A DNA stretch of 64,000 nt. It comes from Streptomyces sp. P3 (GTDB lineage Bacteria > Actinomycetota > Actinomycetes > Streptomycetales > Streptomycetaceae). The stretch spans positions 9,052,001 to 9,116,000 of the forward strand of contig NZ_CP028369.1 of the NCBI RefSeq assembly GCF_003032475.1, read 5' to 3'. Shown here piece after piece: positions 55,493 through 63,430 of this stretch (positions within the stretch are counted from its first letter, which is position 1; each line of letters starts with the position of its first letter). A program made the position numbers and the translations under genes. Below the pieces are notes generated by a model. That model worked only from the letters and a program-made list of their open reading frames with translations. It was not told the origin of the DNA and ran no database searches.

Positions 55493-55794
55493 CCATGCGG
55501 ACACGGACACGGACACGGACAGGGACGCGGATGCGGCCGGGGCCGCGGTCGCGGTCGAGGTCGCCCGCCCGCGTGGGGAGCCGCGCCCCGGGAGGCCGCG
55601 CGCGGACGGTCCGGCGCGGGCCGCGCGCGGGCGGGCGGTCCGGGAACGTGGCGGGCACAACGCCGGTGCGGGCGCGCGTCACCGGACGGCGCTCGCCGCA
55701 TCGGGGGTCACCGGGACGGCGGGCGCGTCCACGCGCCGGCGGCCGGGGTCCCGCGCGGGGGAGCCCGGCCGCCGGGGCCGTCCGGGGGAGCGGA
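55493..55794. other. convergent intergenic region with short repeat
   Basis: Contains a tandem hexamer CGGACA (about four units, 55498-55525) and the terminator at 55736-55775. No gene. Confidence 0.5.
55736..55775. terminator. bidirectional hairpin terminator
   Basis: Perfect 12-bp stem CCGGCGGCCGGG / CCCGGCCGCCGG with a 16-nt loop between the convergent LysR and adenylation genes. Confidence 0.65.
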
Positions 55795-57351
55795 TCAGGC
55801 CGCGGCCGGGGCGGTCAGCAAGGTGGCCAGCGCCCCGCGGTCGACCTTGCCGTTCGCGTTGAGCGGCAGTGCGTCCAGCGCGGTGAGGACGGTCGGCACC
55901 ATGTAGGCGGGCAGCCGCTCGCGCAGGTCGTCGAGGAGGGCCTCGGCGTCCCGGGCGGAGCCGGTGTACACGGCCGCGAGCTCGATGTCGCCGTCCGGGC
56001 CGTGCAGGGCGACCACGGTGGCCTCGGTCACGCCGGTCTGTGCGAGCAGGGCGGACTCGATCTCGCCGAGTTCCACCCGGTAGCCGCGGATCTTGAGCTG
56101 GTGGTCCAGACGGCCGAGGTGGACGAGCGCCCCGTCGAGGGTGGTGACCCGGTCGCCCGTGCGGTACCAGTGTGCGGCGGTCAGCGGCTGCGAACCGTCG
56201 TACGGGACGGCCCGCTCGCCGTCGAAGGACAGGAACCGGCCGATGTCGTGGGCCGGGTCCAGATAGCCGGGGAAGCGCTGCGAGCCGCGCACGCACAGTT
56301 CGCCGTCGAGGGCCGGGCGGCCGTCCTCGCCGATGACGAGGTGCTCCTGACCGGGGTAGGGCATCCCGATGGGCACCGTGCCGTTGGCCGGACGGGGCCA
56401 GTCGTCGGCGTCGGCCGGCAGCCGGAACTCCGTCCACGTCACGGTCATCTCGGTCGGGCCGTAGATGTTCTCCAGGACGGAGCCGGGGGCCGCGGCCTGC
56501 CAGGCCCGTGCATGGCTCAGCATCAGGGCCTCGCCGCAGAACAGGCTCCAGCGCAGCGTCGGCATGGCGCCGGGCTTCAGCGCGCGCAGCCGCCGGGCGA
56601 TGGACGCCACGGACGGGACGGAGTTCCAGTGCGTGATGCCCTGGCGGTTGACGAACCGCACCGGCGACAGCAGGTCCTCCTTGCCGGGCACGACGAGGGT
56701 GGCGCCGCCGCCCCAGGCGCCGAACATGTCGTAGACCGACGGGTCGAAGGTCAGGTCGAAGGTCTGGGAGACGCGGGCGCCCGGACCCAGTTCGTAGCGC
56801 GGGATGACGTGGCTCAGATAGGCAGAGACGTTGCGGTGGGCGATGGGCACGCCCTTGGGCCGTCCCGTCGACCCGGAGGTGAACAGGATGTATGCGAGGT
56901 CGTCGGGTCCGGCCGTGGAGGCCGGGAGTTCGGGCGCCGGGCCGCCGCGCAGCGCCCGCATCCGCTCGGCCGACAGCACGACGACCGGGACGGGCAGGTC
57001 GGCGTGGCCCGGCGCGCCCTCCTCGGCGATCACGAGGTCCAGACCGGCGTCGCGGGCGATCGTGGCGTTGCGGGCGGGAGGAAACGCCGGGTTGAGCGGG
57101 ACGACGGTGGCACCGAGCCGCTGGACGGCGAGATAGCCCGCGTAGGCGGCCGTGCTGCGGGCCGCCAGCAGGCCCACCCGCGAGGGGACGCCGCCGTGTG
57201 CGGCGAGGAGTACGGCCGCCAGCCGGTGGGCGGTGGCGTCGAGTTCGGCGTACGTCAGGTGCTCCCCGGCGACCTCGAGTGCGGTCCGCCGGTCGCCGTG
57301 CTCGGCTACGGAGGCCGCGAACCAGTCGTACATGGTCCAGGTGGCGTTCAT
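55795..57351 (-). CDS. free-standing amino-acid adenylation enzyme
   Basis: 518 residues, one adenylation domain without a carrier domain. Motifs: A3 LFTSGSTGRPKGVPIAHRN, A4 region TFDLTFDPSVYDMFG, A5 NIYGPTEMTVTW, A7 WYRTGDRV, A8 GRLDHQLKIRGYRVELGEIE and A10 Lys in NANGKVD. It should activate an amino or aryl acid as AMP ester and load it onto a separate carrier, most likely the free carrier protein at 60000. The FDPSVYDMF pattern recalls stand-alone ligases such as those for proline or D-alanine; specificity is not settled. ATG 57351 follows AAGAGGA. Confidence 0.9.
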   Translation of the reverse strand: MNATWTMYDWFAASVAEHGDRRTALEVAGEHLTYAELDATAHRLAAVLLAAHGGVPSRVGLLAARSTAAYAGYLAVQRLGATVVPLNPAFPPARNATIARDAGLDLVIAEEGAPGHADLPVPVVVLSAERMRALRGGPAPELPASTAGPDDLAYILFTSGSTGRPKGVPIAHRNVSAYLSHVIPRYELGPGARVSQTFDLTFDPSVYDMFGAWGGGATLVVPGKEDLLSPVRFVNRQGITHWNSVPSVASIARRLRALKPGAMPTLRWSLFCGEALMLSHARAWQAAAPGSVLENIYGPTEMTVTWTEFRLPADADDWPRPANGTVPIGMPYPGQEHLVIGEDGRPALDGELCVRGSQRFPGYLDPAHDIGRFLSFDGERAVPYDGSQPLTAAHWYRTGDRVTTLDGALVHLGRLDHQLKIRGYRVELGEIESALLAQTGVTEATVVALHGPDGDIELAAVYTGSARDAEALLDDLRERLPAYMVPTVLTALDALPLNANGKVDRGALATLLTAPAAA

Positions 57352-57437
57352 GATGTCCGGTCCTCTTCCGTGACGCGTCGCATGACGCCGGAACAGCTCT
57401 CGGCTTCGCGACAAGAAAATGGAATGTTCTGTCGAGG

Positions 57438-57459
57438 CGTAGCGAGAACGATATGCGCG
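57438..57459. promoter_or_regulatory. weak ARE-like half-site before the adenylation gene
   Basis: CGTAGCGAGAACGATATGCG resembles one half of the 53645 element with a one- to two-base offset, 87 bp before the start. Low confidence. Confidence 0.35.
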
Positions 57460-57661
57460 GGTGCCCGGAAGGACGCAAGGGTGCGCCCGTCCCTTGCCGC
57501 GTGACCATAGAAATTCTGAATTCCGTACGTGTCGCGGGCGGCCTTTCCGAGGAGTATCAGTGAGGGCCCATGAGAGCGCCGCCCGCTCGGTGGCGGGCCG
57601 GCCGCGCCCACGAAGGCTCGCAGGCGCGAATTCCGTTCGGGAGGGCGCGGCGGGAGGCCCG

Positions 57662-58954
57662 CTAGTCGCCGTACGCCTCCGCCAGGGCGGAACGGGTCAG
57701 GACGCGCAGGAAGGGGACGACGGTCACGGCCACGGACGCGGCGAAGACCAGGAAGGCGAGCCGCAGGCCGAGCCATTCGGCGAGCAGGCCCATGGCGCCG
57801 GCTCCGATGGGCATGGCGCCCCAGCTGAAGAGGCGGCTCGCGGCGGTGTAGCGGCCGAGCATGGAGTCGGGGACGAGGCGCTGCCCGATGGTGCGGGCGT
57901 TCACCGTCCACAGGGTGCCGCCCATGCCGCCGACGAAGGCGGCGGCGGCGACCGCCCAGAGGCCGGTGGTCAGCGCGGGCACGGCCATCATCGCGAAGGT
58001 GCCGACCAGGTCGGCGAACATCACCCAGCGGCGTCCGAGGGTCCGGTTCACCCGGGTCACGACGAGGGCGCCGGTCAGGCCGCCGATGCCCAGCGCGCTC
58101 AGGAGCGTCCCGTACTGGCGGGGGCTGAGCTGCATCACGTCGGTGGCGAACAGCGGCATGAGCGCCAGCCAGGCCCCCCAGCAGGCGCACAGGACCGTCA
58201 GGATGAGGGACATGGTGCGCAGCAGCGTGTGCTGCCACAGGTAGCGCAGCCCGCCGGTGATCTGCCGGTTGACGCTCTCGCCGGCGCCGGCCTGCGAGGT
58301 GTCTCCGGCGGCGCGGAACCGGCCGGCGAGCAGGAGCAGGACCAGGGCGGCCACCAGGTAGGACACCCAGGTCGTGCCGAGGGCGAAGCCGGTGCCCGCC
58401 GCGAGCAGGAGGCCGCCGACGAAGGGGCCGCAGAACTCGTTGCAGACCGTCTCGGCCCCGGCGATCCAGGCGTTCACCCGCTCGCGGCCCTCCGGCGGGA
58501 TCAGGGCCGGGATCAGGGCCGTGGCCGAGGTCAGCGCGATGACCTCGGCCACGCCGAGGACCGCGCCCACGACGCAGAGCACGGGGATGGTGACGCGGCC
58601 GGCCAGAGCAGCCTCGATGAGCGCGCCGAGCGCGAGCAGCCGCAGCGCGTTCGCCCCCCACAGCAGGCGCCGGCGGTCGACGCGGTCGACCAGGACGCCG
58701 ACGTGCAGGGCCACCAGCAGCCAGGGCAGCGAAAGGGTGAGCGACACCGCCGATATCTGGGCCGGCGAGGCGGAGGCGCGGGTGGCCAGCAACGGCAGGG
58801 CGATCTTGGTGACGCCGTCCGCGAGGTTGGTGATCGCGGTGAAGGCGAGGAGAACGGCTGCGTTGCGGCCGCCGTGTCGCGCGGCGGGCTCCGTCCGGGT
58901 GTCCGCAACCGCTGCCACCGGGGCCTTCGCGGTCTGGACGGCTTGGTCGCTCAT
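57662..58954 (-). CDS. MFS exporter (EntS-like)
   Basis: 430 residues with about twelve hydrophobic helices. It resembles the enterobactin-exporter-like MFS_3 group: LLAFTAITNLADGVTKIALP, VGVLVDRVDRRRLLWGANAL, GRERVNAWIAGAETVCNEFC. ATG 58954 follows GGGGAAG. It probably exports the cluster product and gives self-protection. It is divergent from the CGNR regulator, and both promoters carry the same motif. Confidence 0.88.
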   Translation of the reverse strand: MSDQAVQTAKAPVAAVADTRTEPAARHGGRNAAVLLAFTAITNLADGVTKIALPLLATRASASPAQISAVSLTLSLPWLLVALHVGVLVDRVDRRRLLWGANALRLLALGALIEAALAGRVTIPVLCVVGAVLGVAEVIALTSATALIPALIPPEGRERVNAWIAGAETVCNEFCGPFVGGLLLAAGTGFALGTTWVSYLVAALVLLLLAGRFRAAGDTSQAGAGESVNRQITGGLRYLWQHTLLRTMSLILTVLCACWGAWLALMPLFATDVMQLSPRQYGTLLSALGIGGLTGALVVTRVNRTLGRRWVMFADLVGTFAMMAVPALTTGLWAVAAAAFVGGMGGTLWTVNARTIGQRLVPDSMLGRYTAASRLFSWGAMPIGAGAMGLLAEWLGLRLAFLVFAASVAVTVVPFLRVLTRSALAEAYGD

Positions 58955-58961
58955 CACTTCC

Positions 58962-58973
58962 CCTAACTGGCTA
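58962..58973 (-). promoter_or_regulatory. shared motif, exporter side
   Basis: Minus-strand TAGCCAGTTAGG; it differs by one base from the plus-strand motif at 59048 and faces it. It lies 8 bp before the MFS start. Confidence 0.5.
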
Positions 58974-59047
58974 TCGACTTCAGTGGTTATTCCCGAGAGG
59001 GCGAGTCTGGCACGCCCGGAGCGATGTCCGCTACCCGGTCAAGCTGT

Positions 59048-59059
59048 TAGCCGGTTAGG
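59048..59059 (+). promoter_or_regulatory. shared motif, CGNR side
   Basis: TAGCCGGTTAGG, inverted relative to the motif at 58962. Candidate site for the CGNR protein. Confidence 0.5.
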
Positions 59060-59097
59060 TCGAGGTGTACGCTGGAGTCTCTGCGAGGAGATGACTC

Positions 59098-59670
59098 ATG
59101 TCCGAAGCCCCGCCGTCCGCCCAGCTGATCGAGGCCTTCGCCAACACCGTCGACGTGGAGCTCGGCACCGACGAGCTGGCTACGCCGGGCGCGCTGTCCG
59201 CATGGCTCGTCGACCGCGGGCTGTTCGACCGCGAACGCCGGATCGGCGCCGAGGACCACGCCGTGTGCCTGCGCCTGCGCACCGGCATCCGGGAGGAACT
59301 GGGCGTCAACGTCGGCGACACGGCCGACGCGGCGCTCCTCGCCGGTGCCGACGAGGCCCTGCGGGAGCTTCCCGTGCTGATCACGGTCCGCGGCGCCGGC
59401 CGGGACGGCGGTGTCCTGTCCCCCGCGCCGCACCTGACGCCGGTCAGGAAGGCTCTGGCCGGCCTCGCGATCGCCTGGAGCGAACTGGTCGTCACCGGCG
59501 AGGCCGTCCGGCTGAAGCGCTGCGCCGAGCACGCCTGCGCCTGGGTCTTCTGGGACGTGTCCAAGAACCGCAGCCGCCGCTGGTGCTCGATGCGCGTGTG
59601 CGGCAACCGCGCCAAGGCCCGTCGGCACTCAGCGAAGCAGGCCGCCGTGGCAGCGGACCGGCAGGCCTGA
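59098..59670 (+). CDS. CGNR zinc-finger (ABATE) regulator
   Basis: 190 residues. The N-terminal ABATE-like stress domain (QLIEAFANTVDVELGTDELA, ALSAWLVDRGLF) is followed by the CGNR finger near 140-180: RCAEHACAWVFWDVSKNRSR and RWCSMRVCGNRAKARRH, with four Cys and the name-giving CGNR. GAGGAG precedes the ATG. These proteins are usually autoregulated transcription factors next to transporter or redox genes; here the exporter is the likely target. Confidence 0.9.
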   Translation: MSEAPPSAQLIEAFANTVDVELGTDELATPGALSAWLVDRGLFDRERRIGAEDHAVCLRLRTGIREELGVNVGDTADAALLAGADEALRELPVLITVRGAGRDGGVLSPAPHLTPVRKALAGLAIAWSELVVTGEAVRLKRCAEHACAWVFWDVSKNRSRRWCSMRVCGNRAKARRHSAKQAAVAADRQA

Positions 59671-59796
59671 CGGCGCCCCCTGACGGCGCCACCGGCCGCA
59701 CCCCGCCGGCCGCACCGGATCCGCCGCACCCGCGGCCCGCCTTCCCTCTCGCGAAACCCCCGTTCGCGCATTCCTCGGCCACCCTTTTCGGGATTT

Positions 59797-59911
59797 CCCA
59801 TCGAGAAAAGCGATGGCGTCCCATCGAGGAATTCGATGGCGTCCCATCGAGAAACCTGATGACGTCCCATCGAGTAATCCGATGGCGTCCCATCGAAGAA
59901 CTCGATGCCCT
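59797..59911. repeat. five tandem 23-bp repeats upstream of the NRPS operon
   Basis: Units begin at 59797, 59820, 59843, 59866 and 59889, each starting CCCATCGA. Units 2 and 5 contain a perfect dyad ATCGA-N5-TCGAT; the others keep at least ATCG...GAT. The array ends 88 bp before the carrier-protein start. The layout suggests a multi-site operator read by one regulator, about two helical turns apart. Confidence 0.8.
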
Positions 59912-59999
59912 CGCAGACGCTGCTTGACCGCTCTTCGGCAATCGTTGAATCATCTTTCGAGCGTCATAAAAGTGACCGTTGCCCTGAGGAGCCTGATTA

Positions 60000-60254
60000 A
60001 TGAACCGTACGGACGACGTGACCGGCGGCGACATCTTTTCGGCGGTCAAAAGGCATGTGCGTGTGCCTTTCGACGACCATTCCCCGCTCGCCGAGGTCGG
60101 ACTGGACTCACTCTCCCTGGTGCGGATCGCCAGTGAGCTGATACCCGACCCGGATCAGGAGATCGATCCGTCGGGCCTCGCCGCGGTCCGCACGGTCGGG
60201 GATCTCCAGCAGTGGCTGCACGGGCTTCTCGTGCCCGCGGAGAGCGTGCGATGA
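60000..60254 (+). CDS. free-standing carrier protein (PCP/ACP)
   Basis: 84 residues, one carrier domain. The phosphopantetheine Ser lies in the motif GLDSLSLVRI near residue 37. GAGGAG precedes ATG 60000. The stop overlaps the NRPS start (ATGA), so the two are co-translated. It probably receives the residue activated by the free adenylation enzyme and offers it to the C domain of the next protein. Confidence 0.9.
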   Translation: MNRTDDVTGGDIFSAVKRHVRVPFDDHSPLAEVGLDSLSLVRIASELIPDPDQEIDPSGLAAVRTVGDLQQWLHGLLVPAESVR

Positions 60255-63200
60255 CCGTCGCGCCGCAGCTCGCCACCCTGCCGCTGACGGCGGCCCAGCA
60301 GGGCCTGCTCGTCGTGCACGGCTCGGTGCCGGTCCCGCATCTCTACAACGTCCTGGCCGAGCTGGAACTGGACCCGGCGCTCGCCCCCGCGGACCTCGGC
60401 CCGGCGCTCCGCGCCGTGCTGGCCGTCCAGCCCGCGCTGCGCCTCGCCGTGCGCGAGCGGCCCGCCCCGCACGCCGAACTGGGAACCGTCCCGGACGAGG
60501 CGCCGCTGCGGGTGGTCCCGACCAACGCCGACGGCTTCGACCGGCGGCGCGCCGAACTGCTCGAGCAACTCGGCGGCCACGCCTTCGATCTGGAGCGGCC
60601 CCCGCTGCTGCGGACGGTCCTGCTGCACACCGTCGACCGGTCCCGCTCGACGCTGCTGCTGGTGGTGCACCACCTCGTCTTCGACGGCTTCTCGCTGCGC
60701 CAGTTCGTCCGCGACCTCACCTCGGCCTTGCGCGCGGAGCTCGACGTCGACCGGGTGCGGGTCGCCCGTGAACGAGCCCTGTGCCGCGAGCTGGCCGCGC
60801 AGCAGTCGGCCGCCGACGAGGAGCACGTCGAGCGGACGGCCGCCGAACTCGCCGACCGGCTGCGCTCGGCGCCCGCCACCGTGCTCCACCCCCGGCCGAA
60901 CCGCCCCGCGACCACGGCTTTCACCGGGGCCCGTCGGGAGATCAGGCTCTCTCCGGAGCGTTCCCGGGCCCTCGGCGAGGTCTGCGCGGAGCTCGGCGTC
61001 AGTCCGTTCGTCTTCTTCTCGGCCGTCTACGCGGCGCTCCTCGCACGGCACTCGGGCAACACGCCCGTGGTCTTCGGCAGCCCGGTGCTTGCCCGCCGCA
61101 CGCTGGGCTCGCTCGACCTGTGCGGCTTCTTCGTCAACACCCTGCCGCTCGTCGTCGACGTCGACTGGGACCAGCCCTTCGACGTCTTCGTCACGGAGAC
61201 GGTCCGCGCCGAGGCGGACCGGGTGAAGGGCAGCGCGGCGGTCTCCTTCGACCGCGTCGTACGCCTTGCCGCACCGGACCGCTCGACCAACCGCAACCCG
61301 GTCTTCTCCTGCATGCTCGCGATGCAGGACGCGACCGACGCGGAACCCGGCTCCGCCGTCCTGCGGGTGCGCGAGCACGGCAACGGCACCGCGAAGTTCG
61401 ACCTCTGGCTGGGCGTCACCCCCGGTCCTGACGGCTGGCTCCTCGAGCTGGAGCACGACCGCGAGCTGCTGCCCGAACCGCTCGTCGGCGCGCTGGCCGA
61501 CTCACTGACCGGCCTGTTGGAGAAGGCCGTCGAACGCCCCGGCACAGTCCTCGCCGAACTCTTCGAGGACGCCTCGTCGGACGAGTCCCGCGCCCATGAC
61601 GGCTTCTGGCGCCGGCCGGCCCACCCGGACCTGCGCCGCTGGGTGCGCACGGCCCTGGCCCGGCGGCCCGAGGCGACCGCGGTCGAGGAGGACGGCCGCC
61701 GTGTGACCTACGGCGAGCTCCAGGAGCTGGTCCGCTCCGCCGCGGCGGGTCTGGCCCGGCACGGGGTGGGCCCCGGCACCGTGGTCGGCCTGACCACGCC
61801 GACGCTGGGGGACACGGTCGTCGCCGTTCTGGCCGTGCTCGAGCGGCAGGCCGTGTTCCTGCCGCTGGACCTGACCCTGCCCGGTGAGCGGCTCGCCTAC
61901 ATGACCGGCAAGGCCGGCTGCCGGCTGGTCGTCGGCCACGGCGCCGTCGACGGCGCCCGGGTCGTGGCGCTGAGCGAACTGGCCGCCGCCGGCGACGACG
62001 CCGCGCCCCCGGCCGGCGAGGCCGCGGCGGGCGGCGACGGCAGCACCGTCCTCGACGGCAGCGACGACGGGGTGTACATCATGTTCACCTCCGGCTCCAC
62101 GGGCCGCCCCAAGGGCGTGCTGATGGGCAACGGTCCGCTGGTGAACCTCACCGCCTGGCAGCTCGACGCGCTGGACATGGACGAGCGCACCCGCTTCCTC
62201 CAGTACGCCCCCCTGGGCTTCGACGTCTCCTTCCAGGAGATCGTGCCCACCCTCGTGGCCGGCGGGACCCTGGTCTCGCGCGAGCCGGCCGACCGCAGGG
62301 ACCTGCCCGCGGTGCTGGCCCGGGTCAGCGCGCTGCGGATCTCCCACGTCTACCTCCCCGTCGCCGCCCTGCGCCCCTTCACCCGGGCCGCCCAGGACGC
62401 CGGGGACGACCTGCCGGAGCTGCGCCACCTGTGCGTCTCCGGGGAGCAGCTGCTCCTCGACGACGGCATCCGGCGCTTCCTCGCCGACCGGCCGCACATC
62501 AGCCTGGTCAACCTCTACGGCCCCACCGAGACGCACGCCGTCACCACACACCGGCTCACCGGGGCCGGGCCGTTGCCGAACCACGTCCCGATCGGCCGCC
62601 CGATCACCCACACGACCGCCCACGTGGTGGACGCCACCGGCCACCTCGCCCCCCTCGGCGTGCCGGGCGAGCTGCACCTGGGCGGCGCCTGCCCCGCGCA
62701 CGGGTACGTCGGCGACCCCGAGCGCACCGCGGAACGCTTCCTGCCCGACCCGCGCGGCGGCCGGGACGACGCCCGCATGTACCGCACCGGCGACCAGGTG
62801 CTCCGCGACGAGCAGGGCACGCTGCTCTTCCTGGGCCGCGACGACGACCAGGTCAAGATCCGCGGCTACCGGGTGGAACTCGGCGAACTGGAGACCGCGG
62901 CCGCCGCCCACGCCGACGTGCGCCTCGCGGTGGCCGCCGTCCTGGGGGAGGGGGCCGACCGGCAGCTGGCGCTGTTCTTCGTGCCGGAGGACGGCCGCTC
63001 GCCGCTCCCCGACGACGTGCGGCGCCGGGTGACCGGCGCGGTCCCGGGGTACATGGCGCCCTCGCGGGTGTTCGAGGTCGCTTCCGTGCCCGTCACCCGC
63101 AACGGCAAGGTGGACCGCCCCGCCCTGCTGAAGGAGGCGGAAAAGGCCGTCCGCGAGGAGGCCGCGTCCGGCGGCGGGGCCGTCACCACGGCGCAGGACC

Positions 63201-63430
63201 CGCTCGAAGCGTGGCTCCAGCACCTGTGGCAGGAGCTGCTCGGGCGCGCCGACGTCCCCGTCGACCGCTCGCTCCTCGACTACGGGGCCCACTCGCTCAA
63301 CGTGATGACCGCGCGCGCCGCGATCGAGGAACGCCACGGCGTGCAGATCCCGGTCCTCGACTTCTTCCTCGACCCGACCATCCGTGCCCAGGCCGGCTGG
63401 ATCACCCGCTCCCGGGACGGTGCGCGATGA
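60251..63430 (+). CDS. single-module NRPS (C-A-T)
   Basis: 1059 residues. A condensation domain (1-430) has HHLVFDG at 140-146. The adenylation domain (about 460-965) has MFTSGSTGRPKGV, FDVSFQEIVPTL, LYGPTETHAVTT, YRTGDQVL and NGKVDRP. The carrier domain (about 985-1055) has the attachment Ser in DYGAHSLNVMTA. By hand alignment the substrate code reads about D-V-Q-Y-C-S-L-A-V-K; D-V-Q-Y starts like proline codes, but the rest differs, so the residue is unsure. Both neighbours overlap by ATGA. No epimerase or TE is in this chain. Confidence 0.93.
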   Translation: MTVAPQLATLPLTAAQQGLLVVHGSVPVPHLYNVLAELELDPALAPADLGPALRAVLAVQPALRLAVRERPAPHAELGTVPDEAPLRVVPTNADGFDRRRAELLEQLGGHAFDLERPPLLRTVLLHTVDRSRSTLLLVVHHLVFDGFSLRQFVRDLTSALRAELDVDRVRVARERALCRELAAQQSAADEEHVERTAAELADRLRSAPATVLHPRPNRPATTAFTGARREIRLSPERSRALGEVCAELGVSPFVFFSAVYAALLARHSGNTPVVFGSPVLARRTLGSLDLCGFFVNTLPLVVDVDWDQPFDVFVTETVRAEADRVKGSAAVSFDRVVRLAAPDRSTNRNPVFSCMLAMQDATDAEPGSAVLRVREHGNGTAKFDLWLGVTPGPDGWLLELEHDRELLPEPLVGALADSLTGLLEKAVERPGTVLAELFEDASSDESRAHDGFWRRPAHPDLRRWVRTALARRPEATAVEEDGRRVTYGELQELVRSAAAGLARHGVGPGTVVGLTTPTLGDTVVAVLAVLERQAVFLPLDLTLPGERLAYMTGKAGCRLVVGHGAVDGARVVALSELAAAGDDAAPPAGEAAAGGDGSTVLDGSDDGVYIMFTSGSTGRPKGVLMGNGPLVNLTAWQLDALDMDERTRFLQYAPLGFDVSFQEIVPTLVAGGTLVSREPADRRDLPAVLARVSALRISHVYLPVAALRPFTRAAQDAGDDLPELRHLCVSGEQLLLDDGIRRFLADRPHISLVNLYGPTETHAVTTHRLTGAGPLPNHVPIGRPITHTTAHVVDATGHLAPLGVPGELHLGGACPAHGYVGDPERTAERFLPDPRGGRDDARMYRTGDQVLRDEQGTLLFLGRDDDQVKIRGYRVELGELETAAAAHADVRLAVAAVLGEGADRQLALFFVPEDGRSPLPDDVRRRVTGAVPGYMAPSRVFEVASVPVTRNGKVDRPALLKEAEKAVREEAASGGGAVTTAQDPLEAWLQHLWQELLGRADVPVDRSLLDYGAHSLNVMTARAAIEERHGVQIPVLDFFLDPTIRAQAGWITRSRDGAR

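Noticed and set aside
55498-55525. CGGACA hexamer run as a regulatory site
   Set aside because: Short simple repeat right after a gene end; probably slippage, no sign of function.
55372-57504. 710-codon plus frame over the adenylation gene
   Set aside because: Gly/Arg/Val-rich shadow opposite a clear adenylation domain.
59797-59911. CRISPR array
   Set aside because: The 23-bp units abut each other without spacers and no cas gene is near.
61502-63337. 611-codon minus frame over the NRPS
   Set aside because: Antisense shadow; the plus strand holds all NRPS core motifs.
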